A DNA stretch of 64,000 bases from Microcoleus asticus IPMA8 (lineage in GTDB: Bacteria; Cyanobacteriota; Cyanobacteriia; Cyanobacteriales; Microcoleaceae): assembly GCF_013179805.1 (NCBI RefSeq), contig NZ_SRRZ01000009.1:1-64000 (forward strand), read 5' to 3'. This document shows, one piece after another, positions 1 to 9,075 of this stretch. The notes beneath the pieces were generated by a model. The model made no database searches and was not told the DNA's origin. It saw only the letters and a list, made by a program, of their open reading frames with translations. Every line of letters starts with the position of its first letter. Position 1 is the first letter of the stretch. A program made the translations under genes and the position numbers.

Positions 1-369
1 ATTGACCACTGGTATCGTTTTTTAAAGCAACGCCTACATTGGACTGTACCAAAGCTGAGTACCCCTAAGCAATGTGAGCGCTGGAGTGATTTGATGCCTC
101 TGATGACTTGGGAGTTGTGGTTAGCCCGTGATATTGTTGCGGATAACCCTTTACCTTGGCAAAAGTCATCAGACAAAATGACCCCTGGAAGGGTTGCCCA
201 GGCGATGGGAAGCATTTTTGCAGTGATTGGTACTCCAGCCCAACCACCCAAACCTCGCGGAAAGTCTCCAGGCTGGAAGACCGATCAACCACGTAAACGT
301 AGAATTCGCTACCCCATAGTTAAAAAAACTACAACCAAGCCCCGCAAAGAGCAATCAGAATCTCCTTAG
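1..369 (+). CDS. Transposase, C-terminal part (5' end outside window)
   Basis: The frame is open from the first base of the window to a TAG at 367-369, giving 122 residues with no start in view. The visible part begins IDHWYRFLKQRLHW and contains LMPLMTWELWLARD, a TPGRVAQAM segment and a basic tail (KTTTKPRKEQSESP). From memory this resembles the C-terminal end of a large cyanobacterial DDE-type transposase family. The characteristic features are the HxYRFLKQRL helix and the Pro/Lys-rich tail. The catalytic DDE residues would lie mostly upstream and cannot be checked. No terminal inverted repeat is evident just after the stop, so the right border of the element is undefined. Family assignment is from recalled similarity only. 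Confidence 0.72.
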   Translation: MDHWYRFLKQRLHWTVPKLSTPKQCERWSDLMPLMTWELWLARDIVADNPLPWQKSSDKMTPGRVAQAMGSIFAVIGTPAQPPKPRGKSPGWKTDQPRKRRIRYPIVKKTTTKPRKEQSESP

Positions 370-757
370 TAGTGTAGATTTTCAGATCTGAAGTCTATTT
401 ATTTTCAACTCACCTTTGCTGAGTCTTTTCTTGCTGCCTAGTCTAAACTCCAGATCCAAACCTGCCCCACTCTTAGAGAACTCTCGCAGCTCAAAACATC
501 CATTCACTACGACAGCCGGAAATTCCAAAAACAATGTCTCCCAAAAACCCTTGACTTTTTAAATCAAATGTGTATTGAAAGACAAGACGAACTCAACATT
601 TGGGAAAGCTTAAACAGCATTGCTTCCTAGCAGAAATTAGGCAGATTTCCTTGCCCAAAACAGAAGCGAAACATTTGCGAGCAATTGCGAGATAAAATCA
701 CCCCAAAAATCACCCGCGAATGCTCCGCCACATCCGTGAAAGCAATCACGAAAGCAA
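370..757. other. Intergenic region with a possible decayed reading frame
   Basis: 388 bases between the transposase and apcD. On the plus strand a frame without its own start is open from about 441 to a TAG ending near 629 (about 62 codons, ending WESLNSIAS). It could be a gene remnant or chance. No RNA gene or clear terminator is seen. Confidence 0.3.
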
Positions 758-1243
758 TTAAGACATTGCCTGAGCGATATAATCAAAATAAGGAGCTGCT
801 TCCTTAGCATCATCCTGATTGAGCAAAGCCAAAGAAGCTTCCTTCAAACAGCGGATAGCTTCGACCATGCCCGGAACAGGAACGCCGAGAGAATTATACA
901 TTTCCCGAACGCCAATCAAACCGATGCTCTCGATCGGCTCCTTGTCACCCGCCAAGATACCGTAGGTAATCAGGCGCAAGTACCAGCCGTAGTCGCGCAA
1001 ACACAAAGCCCGTTCGCGCTGGCCGTAAGCATTGCCCCCAGGAGAGATAAAATCAGGTCGTTTTTTCCAGAGTTTTTTACTAGCTTCTTCAACAATTTTC
1101 TTCTCACTGTCAGACAGCGCAGTAGCAATACGCACCCGCTGTTGTCCGGTTTTAAAGAAATCATTGATACTTTGGAGTTCGCCGGTACTGGGATAACGAA
1201 GTTCGTCGTCGGCTTGGAGAATTAATTGGCTAACTACGCTCAT
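758..1243 (-). CDS. apcD: Allophycocyanin alpha-B subunit ApcD
   Basis: A 161-residue phycobiliprotein, the exact usual length of ApcD. It is one of the terminal emitters of the phycobilisome core and passes excitation energy to chlorophyll, with a role in energy transfer to photosystem I. The N-terminus MSVVSQLILQADDELRYPS is typical of allophycocyanin alpha-type chains. The phycocyanobilin attachment cysteine is Cys81 in ALCLRDYGWYLRL. The C-terminal half (GLIGVREMYNSLGVPVPGM) is strongly conserved. ApcD rather than ApcA is chosen on the recalled match to ApcD-specific segments such as KKLWKKRPDFISPGGNAYGQ. The gene stands alone, as apcD usually does, away from apcABC. Its start ATG is at 1243 and the upstream region runs leftward from rlmD. 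Confidence 0.93.
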   Translation of the reverse strand: MSVVSQLILQADDELRYPSTGELQSINDFFKTGQQRVRIATALSDSEKKIVEEASKKLWKKRPDFISPGGNAYGQRERALCLRDYGWYLRLITYGILAGDKEPIESIGLIGVREMYNSLGVPVPGMVEAIRCLKEASLALLNQDDAKEAAPYFDYIAQAMS

Positions 1244-1715
1244 TGTTATTCAAATTTGAGGATAACATTAATAAACATTCCCATCAGTTGGCGACGGGAT
1301 TCTTGGTTCGCAGACTTGCCTTGCTCCTAACATTTATCAATCCTAGAAGTAGAGGGTAAATCTCCCCAAGCGTTATGCTTGATGTTCAAGCCAGTTTCCT
1401 TGTGTTCCAGGGTACTGCGGGAAAAACTCAAAAATTGCGAGTGAGAGTTTGGATGTCGGCAGACACTTTGACTGTTTAACGAGTTTTTGCTACATCGCCC
1501 CAACAGCCTATCGCACCGACGGGATCGAGGCAACTCGCGACAAGCTCGACTCCCCGGTTGAAGCTTGGCTTTAGCAGCAAGACGTTCAGCAGCAGGAAGA
1601 CAGCCTGCAATTGAGCTTGAGTGCGATGGCTTGCGCCCCGCTTCTTCGCTACGACTTATCTCAGGAAAGAGAGAGCGATATTGCATTACCATATTAAATC
1701 CTACCACGACTACTT
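1244..1715. other. Divergent intergenic region between apcD and rlmD
   Basis: 472 bases separating two divergently transcribed genes, so promoters for both should lie here. A 126-codon frame on the minus strand (1327-1707) has unbiased composition (Ser/Arg/Cys-rich) and is not credible. No recognisable RNA gene, terminator or mobile element is seen. Confidence 0.4.
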
Positions 1716-3128
1716 GTGACCAAATCTAAATTCCCCACCCCAAACTCGACGAAATTGGCAAACCCTTGCCAGCAAGGTCAACTGATTGAGATAGAGATTA
1801 CCGACTTGACAGACACCGGCGACGGAGTTGGTCGTTTTGGTGAGTTAGTAGTGTTTGTGCCCGATACCGTGACTGGCGATCGAGTCCTTGTTCGCCTCGT
1901 GCAAGTCAAATCCACCTATGCTACAGGCAAGCTGGACACACTTCTCGAAACCTCCGAACACCGCATCCGAGCTAACTGCATTGTCGCTGACAAGTGCGGT
2001 GGCTGTCAGTGGCAGCACGTAGACTATCAATATCAGCTTGCAGCCAAGCAAAATCAAATCATTCAAGCCTTAGAACGGATTGGCGGATTTAGCAATCCGC
2101 AAGTTGATGAAATTTTAACGGGAAAAATCGAGGGATTTCCCCAATTTTTGGGATACCGCAACAAAGCGACTTATCCCGTGGCAATATCTGCAACAGGTCA
2201 AGTCCAAGCAGGTTACTATCAAAAAAGCACTCACAAATTAGTCAATCTCAATCAGTGTCCGGTGCAAGACCCGCGCCTCAATCCTTTGTTAAAAGAAGTT
2301 AAAGAAGACATCCACTGGCGGGATTGGCCAGTCTACGACGAAAAGAAACATACAGGAGAATTGCGTCACTTGTCCTTGCGGATCGGACGGCGCACTGGCG
2401 AGATGCTGCTAACTTTAATAGTTCGCACTGGAGAGTTGCCGGGACTCGAAGAGCAAGCATCAGAGTGGCTGAAACAATATCCTCAACTGGTAGGTGTTTG
2501 TTTGAATATAAACCCCGCTCAAACTAATGTGATTTTTGGTGCGGAAACTCGCTGCATTGCGGGTCGTTCTTATCTGCGAGAAAGATTTGCTGGGATGAAT
2601 TTTCAGCTAAGAGCCGATACTTTTTTCCAGGTAAATACAGAGGCTGCTGAAGCGTTGTTAGAGGTGATGGTAGGGGAATTGAATTTGCAGGGAGATGAGA
2701 TTTTGGTTGACGCTTACTGTGGCATTGGTACTTTTACTTTACCCCTGGCAAAACAAGTAAAAATAGCCATAGGTTTAGAAGTGCAAGCGGCGGCGATAGA
2801 ACAAGCCACATTAAATGGTGAGTTAAATGACGTGAGAAATGTCGAGTTTCAGGTGGGAACTGTAGAGAGTTTGCTGCCATCCTTGGGATTAACACCGGAT
2901 ATTGTGCTGCTAGATCCGCCGAGGAAAGGGTGCGATCGCGCGGTTTTGGAAGCTATCAAGGAAATCAAACCAAATCGCATTGTTTATGTTAGCTGCAAGC
3001 CTGCTACTTTGGCTCGCGACCTGAAGATTTTGTGCGAAAAGGGGGATTATAAGTTAGCGCGAGTGCAGCCGGCGGATTTCTTTCCTCAGACTTCTCATGT
3101 TGAGTGTGCGGCTTTTTTGGTCAGGTGA
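1716..3128 (+). CDS. rlmD: 23S rRNA (uracil-C5)-methyltransferase, RlmD/RumA type
   Basis: A 470-residue SAM-dependent RNA m5U methyltransferase. An N-terminal TRAM domain (about 20-80, with ITDLTDTGDGVGRFG) is followed by the 4Fe-4S cysteines Cys88, Cys94 and Cys97 (ADKCGGCQWQH) and Cys181 (LNQCPVQDPR). The methyltransferase domain has the SAM motif LVDAYCGIGTFTLPLA (330-345), LLDPPRKGCD (398-407) and the nucleophilic Cys427 in YVSCKPATLARDL. These are the hallmarks of the RumA/TrmA family. Presence of all four cluster cysteines points to the 23S-rRNA-modifying RumA branch rather than TrmA. The exact uridine modified is inferred. The start is a GTG at 1716 because no ATG precedes the TRAM domain. 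Confidence 0.9.
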   Translation: MTKSKFPTPNSTKLANPCQQGQLIEIEITDLTDTGDGVGRFGELVVFVPDTVTGDRVLVRLVQVKSTYATGKLDTLLETSEHRIRANCIVADKCGGCQWQHVDYQYQLAAKQNQIIQALERIGGFSNPQVDEILTGKIEGFPQFLGYRNKATYPVAISATGQVQAGYYQKSTHKLVNLNQCPVQDPRLNPLLKEVKEDIHWRDWPVYDEKKHTGELRHLSLRIGRRTGEMLLTLIVRTGELPGLEEQASEWLKQYPQLVGVCLNINPAQTNVIFGAETRCIAGRSYLRERFAGMNFQLRADTFFQVNTEAAEALLEVMVGELNLQGDEILVDAYCGIGTFTLPLAKQVKIAIGLEVQAAAIEQATLNGELNDVRNVEFQVGTVESLLPSLGLTPDIVLLDPPRKGCDRAVLEAIKEIKPNRIVYVSCKPATLARDLKILCEKGDYKLARVQPADFFPQTSHVECAAFLVR

Positions 3129-3585
3129 ATGAAAGGGCGATCGAGCCACTAGACTTAGTGTATCAATTTTTGATTGATAGGGAAACCGCAGATGCAACGC
3201 AGATAATTTAAATATTTGTTGCGAATGTATGCAATTTAAGCCGAGTGAGTAAGTGAGTACAACTAGATATAAGCTGGAGGCGCGGGTTGGGCAACAGAAG
3301 CAGCGTTTGCTATCTTAAAATACCGTTTCAAACTATCGGGTTCGATCGCATTGTAGCGCTTTCTAAATCTGAAAATATTGCTTCGCCGCGCGTGATGGCA
3401 AAAGTGGGAATGCAGTACGAACAGAAGATCGATTGCTGGGGTGCAAACTAGATCCAGTCCGGCCTGAATCGCGGGGAGTCCAGAAGTATAGAATAGAGGT
3501 TGCGGAACCGGCACACCGCCCGATCGCTCGCCCCCAGCAATTTGTTACCCTAAAATTAGAATCTTCGCTCCCTCAACTCCCTCCC
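3129..3585. other. Intergenic region upstream of the SPFH-FHA gene
   Basis: 457 bases. Weak frames exist on both strands (3263-3514 minus; the in-frame extension 3433-3585 plus), but neither has convincing composition. No RNA gene, terminator or repeat is recognised. Confidence 0.35.
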
Positions 3586-4701
3586 ATGAACAACGCTTCT
3601 CCACTGATTCAAACCGTCACACCCGAACGCTGGGCCGGCTTTAGTATGGACTTTATAGGGGCGGGTTACACGGGTCTGTTGGTCAAAAACGGCCGCGTCG
3701 TGCGTACCCTAAAATCCGGCCGGCATTTCAGCTTCGCCCTTCCCCTGCTGGAACAATCTCAAATTGTCATAGTAGACACCAAACTCCGCAATTTGGAGGT
3801 GCAGTCGCACGGAGATTTTTTGTCTAAGGATCGATTTTTAATTGATGCTACTCTGACTGTTATTTATCAAGTTATAGATCCGAAACGAGTAGCTTTGGAA
3901 TTGTCCGATCCTATAGCTGTTTTAGCAAGTGCAGTTAAGGATTGTATGGGATTAGCGATCGGGCAAATACCCCTACAACAGCTTATCAGTCAAGGACGGC
4001 TGTTGCTGCGCCAAAATTTGCTCGATCGCGTCCAAGATTTTTATACTCTAGGTTTTAACTTAGAAGACGTGCGAATTGGCGATGTCAGCTTTCCCGAAAC
4101 CAACGGAGTTATTCGCCAAGTTGAGGGAATGAGTGCCCGACAGGAAGCAGAAAATGCCGCCGCCCTGCAAATGAGAATTGCCGAAGCCGGCCGACCCATT
4201 GTTCCTCAATCTCCCGTACAGCAGTTAAACTTAATTTCAGGTAATTCTCCTGCGAGTCTTCCAGCTTCAGACACAGCAGCAGGGTTCGATCGAGATTTAC
4301 AACAACTGACAGAACAACTTGCTCAAAACAGTCTCCCTCCTGGGAGAAATCCTCCCCAACTTGCACCAACCGTACTCGCAAGCAGCGATCGCAAAACAAC
4401 TGCATATTTAATCTACAAACTTTCTGGAGAAGCGATCGCCCTAACAGCCAATCCCTTTACAATTGGACGCGAACCAACCAACACATTAGTATTACAAGAT
4501 CCGCAAAGTTCGCGCTACCACGCTCAAATCCGCCGCGCCACTGACGAACTTGGTAAACAGCGATACCAGCTTGTCGATAGCGGCAGTTCCAACGGCACTT
4601 TTGTGGGTGGGCAGAGGCTGGCTGCTAACGAGCCTTTTTGGCTGCCAAATGGCTGCGAAATTGCGATCGGCGACCAAAAATGGATTTTTCAAAATTCGTG
4701 A
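3586..4701 (+). CDS. SPFH/band-7 domain protein with C-terminal FHA domain
   Basis: A 371-residue protein. The N-terminal two thirds look like a band-7/SPFH domain (GYTGLLVKNGRVVRTLKSGRHFSF, then FLSKDRFLIDATLTVIYQVIDP and LGFNLEDVRIGDVSFP), the fold of stomatin-like membrane scaffolds. After a Pro/Gln-rich linker the C-terminal 100 residues form an FHA domain: IGREPTNTLVLQDP, SSRYHAQIRR and DSGSSNGTFVGGQRL carry the Gly-Arg, Ser-x-x-His and Ser-Asn-Gly-Thr signatures of phosphothreonine binding. The frame is open further upstream, but ATG 3586 directly precedes the conserved start and follows a non-coding-looking stretch. No transmembrane segment precedes the SPFH domain. The combination suggests a scaffold that docks phosphorylated partners; this is inference. 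Confidence 0.82.
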   Translation: MNNASPLIQTVTPERWAGFSMDFIGAGYTGLLVKNGRVVRTLKSGRHFSFALPLLEQSQIVIVDTKLRNLEVQSHGDFLSKDRFLIDATLTVIYQVIDPKRVALELSDPIAVLASAVKDCMGLAIGQIPLQQLISQGRLLLRQNLLDRVQDFYTLGFNLEDVRIGDVSFPETNGVIRQVEGMSARQEAENAAALQMRIAEAGRPIVPQSPVQQLNLISGNSPASLPASDTAAGFDRDLQQLTEQLAQNSLPPGRNPPQLAPTVLASSDRKTTAYLIYKLSGEAIALTANPFTIGREPTNTLVLQDPQSSRYHAQIRRATDELGKQRYQLVDSGSSNGTFVGGQRLAANEPFWLPNGCEIAIGDQKWIFQNS

Positions 4702-5115
4702 GTGAGAGATATGAAGATTTTTTTAAACAGCAGATAAATACAGATAAATCCCATCGGCGTTCATCTGTGTTTATCTGCTGACATCTGCGGTTAAAAAATC
4801 CCAATTTAAGTAACTTGCTTTAATCACGATCTACAAGTAATAGATGCCGAATCAACCGTCAACAATATGAATGTTTTTTTAAACCGCCGATCGACGCATA
4901 TCAACACAGATTAATTCCATTGGCTTTCATCTGTCAGGTTTCTGTAGGGGCGTTGTCAAGAGTCCCCGCCCTTCCGACACAGCTTGACAAATCCCTCCGA
5001 CCCAATTCCCTATACTCCCAGGTAGAAGTCTCTTCCCAATCTTAGGGGGGATATCTCCACAAGCATTTCGAGCGAGAATTTGTCAAGATTGAAAATATAA
5101 GTAGAGGACAACCCC
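4702..5115. other. Intergenic region with two copies of a dispersed ACAGATG-type repeat
   Basis: 414 bases holding two related stretches (about 4716-4800 and 4868-4945), each with a version of ACAGATTAA/ACAGATAAA followed by TTCATCTGT. A similar unit lies at about 7690-7750. The sequence is AT-rich and no gene is seen. Confidence 0.45.
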
Positions 5116-5433
5116 ATGAACTTTTCTATACAATCTGTTTACAACTGGTACCGCGACACCCTCCGCAACCCCAAATACCGCTGGTGGATTATTCTGGGAA
5201 CCCTGGCATATCTGGTAAGCCCGATCGACATTGCCCCAGACTTTCTCCCCGTCGTCGGACAAATTGACGATGTGGCGATCGCAGTCTTGCTGATTTCCGA
5301 AGTGTCCCAAATGGCGATCGACTACTTTAAATCCCGCCAAACAGAGACAGCTTCAGCATCCGAAGCCACCGGTGCCAATTATTCTGAAGCCAAAGGCAGC
5401 ACCGTTGACGTAGATGCAGTTTCTGTAAAATAA
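5116..5433 (+). CDS. DUF1232 (YkvA-type) membrane protein
   Basis: A 105-residue protein with the DUF1232 signature: KYRWWIILGTLAYLVSPIDIAPDFLPVVGQIDD, in which the SPID...PD...G.IDD pattern is diagnostic, then a second hydrophobic helix AIAVLLISEVSQM. Function of the family is unknown; members are small membrane proteins found across bacteria and plastids. The C-terminal 30 residues are Ala/Ser/Glu-rich and probably disordered. ATG 5116 starts the conserved part. A strong hairpin terminator follows. Confidence 0.85.
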   Translation: MNFSIQSVYNWYRDTLRNPKYRWWIILGTLAYLVSPIDIAPDFLPVVGQIDDVAIAVLLISEVSQMAIDYFKSRQTETASASEATGANYSEAKGSTVDVDAVSVK

Positions 5434-5457
5434 TTGCCAAAAATAATCGAGCGCTAC

Positions 5458-5492
5458 AACCCCGACTTCTTCAAGAAACCGGGGTTTTTGTT
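5458..5492 (+). terminator. Rho-independent terminator after the DUF1232 gene
   Basis: AACCCCG (5458-5464) pairs with CGGGGTT (5480-5486), with an inner TTCTT/AGAA pairing, followed by a T-rich tract. It lies 25 bases past the DUF1232 stop. The same kind of hairpin, with a CCCGG core, recurs after other genes in this window. Confidence 0.82.
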
Positions 5493-5576
5493 TTTTAAAT
5501 GGCAACTGCTCAGATCGTGCTCTAAAGCTGGTAATTTTAACTATGGTCAATCTGTGTTAACAACAAATTTTTATAG

Positions 5577-6617
5577 ATGAAGTTTAGTGAAATAGTACAA
5601 AAACTTAATTTAGCCACCAGTAGCAGCCTCACAGCGTCGGTTGCTACCGATCCAGAAATTACTGGCCCTGCCCCAGTTGATGAAGCTCGATCGGGCACAA
5701 TCAGTTACATAGAAGGTGCTAAATTTGCCTCTCATACAGCCTCGACAAATGCTTCTGCTTTAATTTTGCCCTTAGATGAAAGCCTCCAAGCTCAATGTGA
5801 CGATCGCAATATTGCTTGGATTGCCGCAGCAGATCCGCGATTGCTGTTTGCTGAAACGATCGCCATTTTTTATCAACCGTTTCGCCCAGCATCCGAAATT
5901 CATCCCTCAGCCGTCGTTCACCCCTCAGCAGAAATTGGTGAAAATGTCTATATCGGCCCCCACGCCGTTATTCAAGCAAAAGTCAAAATTGGCAGCAACG
6001 TTTGCATTCATCCAAATGTCGTAATTTACCCAGATGCGGAAATAGGCGCCGGCACAGTTTTGCACGCTAATTGTGTCATTCACGAACGTACTCGCATCGG
6101 GGCAGATTGCGTGATTCACAGCGGTGCGGCGATCGGCAGCGAAGGCTTTGGGTTCGTGCCGACAGGCACAGGATGGGTGAAAATGGAGCAGTCTGGCTGC
6201 ACTGTATTAGAAGAGGGCGTTGAGGTTGGCTGCAACAGCACGATCGACAGGCCCGCTGTCGGAGAAACCCGCATCGGCCAGAATACAAAAATCGACAACT
6301 TAGTACACGTAGGTCATGGCTGTCAAGTAGGAAAAAATTGCGCGTTTGCCGCTCACGTTGGCATGGCTGGCGGAGTAAAAATTGGCAACAATGTAATTTT
6401 GGCAGGTCAAGTGGGAATTGCCAATCAAGCCAAAATCGGAGACGGGGCGATCGCCACTGCTAAAGCCGGAATTCACAGCGACGTGCCCGCAGGTGCGATC
6501 GTGACGGGCATTCCAGCAATTCCCCACAAACTATTTCTCAAAGCCACAGCAATCTACAACCGCTTGCCGGAAATGTACCAGTCTCTGAGGCAAATTCAGC
6601 GCAAGCTCGATCGATAA
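5577..6617 (+). CDS. lpxD: UDP-3-O-acylglucosamine N-acyltransferase LpxD
   Basis: A 346-residue member of the LpxD family, which adds the second acyl chain during lipid A synthesis. The N-terminal part (to about 105) is the uridine-binding domain. From EIHPSAVVHPSAEIGENVYIG (about 107) onward it is a left-handed beta-helix of hexapeptide repeats with I/V-G-x-x pattern. The segment DNLVHVGHGCQVGKN carries the histidine used as general base in this family. The C-terminal helical tail (HKLFLKATAIYNRLPEMYQSL) matches the LpxD extension. ATG 5577 is chosen because it directly begins the domain. No other lpx gene is next to it, so any operon logic is missing here. Confidence 0.9.
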   Translation: MKFSEIVQKLNLATSSSLTASVATDPEITGPAPVDEARSGTISYIEGAKFASHTASTNASALILPLDESLQAQCDDRNIAWIAAADPRLLFAETIAIFYQPFRPASEIHPSAVVHPSAEIGENVYIGPHAVIQAKVKIGSNVCIHPNVVIYPDAEIGAGTVLHANCVIHERTRIGADCVIHSGAAIGSEGFGFVPTGTGWVKMEQSGCTVLEEGVEVGCNSTIDRPAVGETRIGQNTKIDNLVHVGHGCQVGKNCAFAAHVGMAGGVKIGNNVILAGQVGIANQAKIGDGAIATAKAGIHSDVPAGAIVTGIPAIPHKLFLKATAIYNRLPEMYQSLRQIQRKLDR

Positions 6618-6726
6618 TCAATTGGCAGTGGGCAGTAGTCAGTTGGCAGTTGGCGTCAGTAGTCCTTAGTTAACAGTTAACAGTTAACAGTCAACATTCA
6701 ACAGTATTATAGTTGCAACCCATTAA
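6618..6726. repeat. Short GTTAACA / GGCAGT-type tandem repeats
   Basis: Between lpxD and the CPBP gene lie GGCAGT repeats (about 6623-6655) and three tandem TTAACAG units (about 6668-6690). Similar GTTAACTGTTGACTGTT stretches occur at about 43128-43158. They look like dispersed low-complexity intergenic repeats. Confidence 0.6.
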
Positions 6727-7584
6727 ATGTGGAATAGTATAACTAACCTGCGACTGCTGTCGCCGTCAATACCAGCTATTGTCAAAATAATCTTGTTTTT
6801 CTCAACTTGGATTGTTGTGTGGCTTCCCGCAGCGATTGTCCTCAAATGGCATCCGCCCCAACCCCTAGGAAACAAAAAACTACCTTTACTAGCTTCCCTC
6901 TACGTGATTGTCCCCTTCATTTTATGGGCGACAACTTGGATCGAAAACACGTCTTTTACTAACTGGGGTTGGGAATTGCAACCCGCAGTTTTGATGTCAT
7001 TACTGCGGGGATTAGGATTAGGAATAATCAGCTTAGTAATTTTATTCGGTCTGCAATTAACCGCAGGCTGGATCGAGCTACGAAAAAGCGAAACTTCCAC
7101 CGAAACAGTCGAAAAAAAAATTAATTTTTGGACTTTAATTTTTAACCCTGCTAGTCTGCTGACTCTGTTATTAGCACTGTGGATTAGCGCCACAGAAGAG
7201 TTAATCTTTCGCGGCTGCTTGCAAACAATCCTCCAGCAAGATTACTCAGTGCTAATCGCAGCAGCGATCGCCAGTTTCATTTTTGCGATCGCCCACCTAA
7301 TTTGGGCCGCCAAAGAAACTCTACCGCAACTGCCCGGATTGTGGCTGATGGGGATGGTTTTAACATTAGCCCGCATCGCCGACAATGGCAGTTTAGGATT
7401 GGCGATCGGCATTCACGCAGCTTGGATTTGGGGTATAACTACCGTAGATACAGAAGGCGCAATTAAACCCACAGGCCGCGCACCGGAATGGATTACAGGA
7501 ATAGCAGCAAAACCCCTAGCCGGTGTCGCCGGAATTTTGTTATTGCTAGCAACAGCAGCCGTACTGTTCTTAATTAAAAATTAA
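6727..7584 (+). CDS. CPBP-family intramembrane glutamic endopeptidase
   Basis: A 285-residue polytopic membrane protein with the three CPBP (CAAX protease and bacteriocin-processing, ABI) motifs. Motif 1 is Glu157-Glu158 with Arg162 in SATEELIFRGCLQ. Motif 2 is His190 in FAIAHLIW. Motif 3 is His230 in GLAIGIHAAW. These residues form the membrane-embedded active site in the Rce1-like family. About seven or eight hydrophobic segments are visible, including 19-40, 55-72, 97-115, 143-155, 175-192, 205-235 and 262-283. The substrate is unknown. ATG 6727 follows a repeat-rich gap. Confidence 0.88.
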   Translation: MWNSITNLRLLSPSIPAIVKIILFFSTWIVVWLPAAIVLKWHPPQPLGNKKLPLLASLYVIVPFILWATTWIENTSFTNWGWELQPAVLMSLLRGLGLGIISLVILFGLQLTAGWIELRKSETSTETVEKKINFWTLIFNPASLLTLLLALWISATEELIFRGCLQTILQQDYSVLIAAAIASFIFAIAHLIWAAKETLPQLPGLWLMGMVLTLARIADNGSLGLAIGIHAAWIWGITTVDTEGAIKPTGRAPEWITGIAAKPLAGVAGILLLLATAAVLFLIKN

Positions 7585-7758
7585 AACCTAATACACCAAA
7601 CCCCTTTAAAATTACCTCTTCTCTTCCTCTCTTCCTCTCTTCCTCTGCGCCCTCTGCGGTAAAAAAAGATTAGATTCAATCAAGCGAGAACTAAAACCAC
7701 AAAAAACACAGATAACACAGGCATTAATCTGCGTTAATCGGCGGTTAAAAATCAGACA

Positions 7759-9075
7759 TTAATTCAAATGTCGATCGATCGTCACAATCGAAACCGGATT
7801 CAGCGCGTCAAAACGAGTTGAATTTCCCCCAGCCACAGAACGAGATAACTGCACTTGCAGAATTCGGTAACTCCAGTGCGGTTCCCGGCGCACCCGATCG
7901 CCCATCCAGCTCAAAACAGTAGCAATATCCTCAAAAGCATCCAAAGCCAGGACGATCGAGCCTCCAGGAAGCAGCCGCAGCGCGCAAACACCCAAAATTT
8001 TAGTCAACCCTCCGCCACTACCGCCAATAAAAATCCGGTGCGGAGGACGCAAGCGGTGCAAAATTTCCGGGGCAGTTCCATAAATCGAAAACACATTTTG
8101 GAGCCCAAAACGGCCGTAGTTGAACTCGATCGCAGAAGTACCAGAAACCGTTTGTTCGATCGCATACACCTCAGACTGCGGGAATAAACGAGCAATTTCG
8201 ATCGACACAGAACCGTTACCAGCACCCACATCCCAGACAACTTGTCCCGGTTGCAAAGCCAATTGTGCCAAAACCAACACCCGCACTTCCCGTTCCACCG
8301 TCAAACCAGGCTTGTCGCCACAACCGATAAAAGCTGCATCCGGTATTCCCAACAAAGGCAACTTTTCCAAATCCAAAGGTTCCGTCCCCGCCGGGGACTC
8401 GCGCAGCATCACAACCACGCTCAGCGGTGCAAAAGACTCTCCCAGTAAAGCTGACAGAGAACGCAGGCCCACCCGCTCGTCAGCAGAACCCAAATTTTCG
8501 CAAACCCAAAACTCGTAGCGTGTAGGCAAATCTAGAGCTTTTACCCAATTTGCCAGGGCCGCCGGAGTATGAGTTTCGTCGGCGAGCACTGCAATTTTCT
8601 CGACACCGAGCTTGAGTTTGGCAGTCAGTTCCTCAAAATAACGTCCTTGAGAACCCACAAAATGAGCGTCTTGCCAAGGGATTTGCAAGCGATTAAAAGC
8701 CAACTGCACAGAACTGACGTGGGGGTGAAAAGTCAATTTTTCTGCCGGCAATTGGGCAATTAATAACTTTCCCCAGCCGTAGAACAGCGGGTCGCCGGCT
8801 ACTAAAATTACAATGAGTTGAGACGAGGGGGTAGAGGGGGGCGAAAAAGTCCCTGGAGCTGGCTCTAAATTCGCATCAGTCGCCAACCAGCGCTTAATTT
8901 CTAGAATTGCCGCCGTCAAATCTTCCAACACCCAGATCTCGCAGGAATGGTGCGGGAAATAGCTCAAATGGCGATCGCTCCCTATTAGCAGAGCGGCCAT
9001 TTCTACAACCTGCCGCGCCGATTCCCTCAGCCCAGCAGCTCCATCTAAACCTATACCAACAACGTGTACTGTCAC
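7759..9075 (-). CDS. cbiET: Bifunctional cobalt-precorrin-7 C5-methyltransferase / precorrin-6B C15-methyltransferase CbiET (CobL-like)
   Basis: A 438-residue fusion of the two methylases acting late in corrin-ring synthesis. Residues 1 to about 215 form a CbiE-type tetrapyrrole methylase (start MTVHVVGIGLDGAAGL, then VILVAGDPLFYGWGKLL, the usual GDPxxY loop). Residues about 235-420 form CbiT, a Rossmann methyltransferase with VWDVGAGNGSVSIEIARLFP as SAM motif and IFIGGSGGGLTKIL, a characteristic CbiT stretch. The fusion also decarboxylates C12 in the CbiT half. Isolated placement, with no other cob/cbi gene nearby, is common in cyanobacteria. I see no cobalamin riboswitch in the 390 bases upstream. 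Confidence 0.93.
   Translation of the reverse strand: MTVHVVGIGLDGAAGLRESARQVVEMAALLIGSDRHLSYFPHHSCEIWVLEDLTAAILEIKRWLATDANLEPAPGTFSPPSTPSSQLIVILVAGDPLFYGWGKLLIAQLPAEKLTFHPHVSSVQLAFNRLQIPWQDAHFVGSQGRYFEELTAKLKLGVEKIAVLADETHTPAALANWVKALDLPTRYEFWVCENLGSADERVGLRSLSALLGESFAPLSVVVMLRESPAGTEPLDLEKLPLLGIPDAAFIGCGDKPGLTVEREVRVLVLAQLALQPGQVVWDVGAGNGSVSIEIARLFPQSEVYAIEQTVSGTSAIEFNYGRFGLQNVFSIYGTAPEILHRLRPPHRIFIGGSGGGLTKILGVCALRLLPGGSIVLALDAFEDIATVLSWMGDRVRREPHWSYRILQVQLSRSVAGGNSTRFDALNPVSIVTIDRHLN

Noticed and set aside
1327..1707. 126-codon frame on the minus strand between apcD and rlmD
   Set aside because: Ser/Arg/Cys-rich composition, no known motif; looks like a chance frame.
3263..3514. 83-codon frame on the minus strand upstream of the SPFH-FHA gene
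   Set aside because: No family resemblance and overlaps the likely promoter region.
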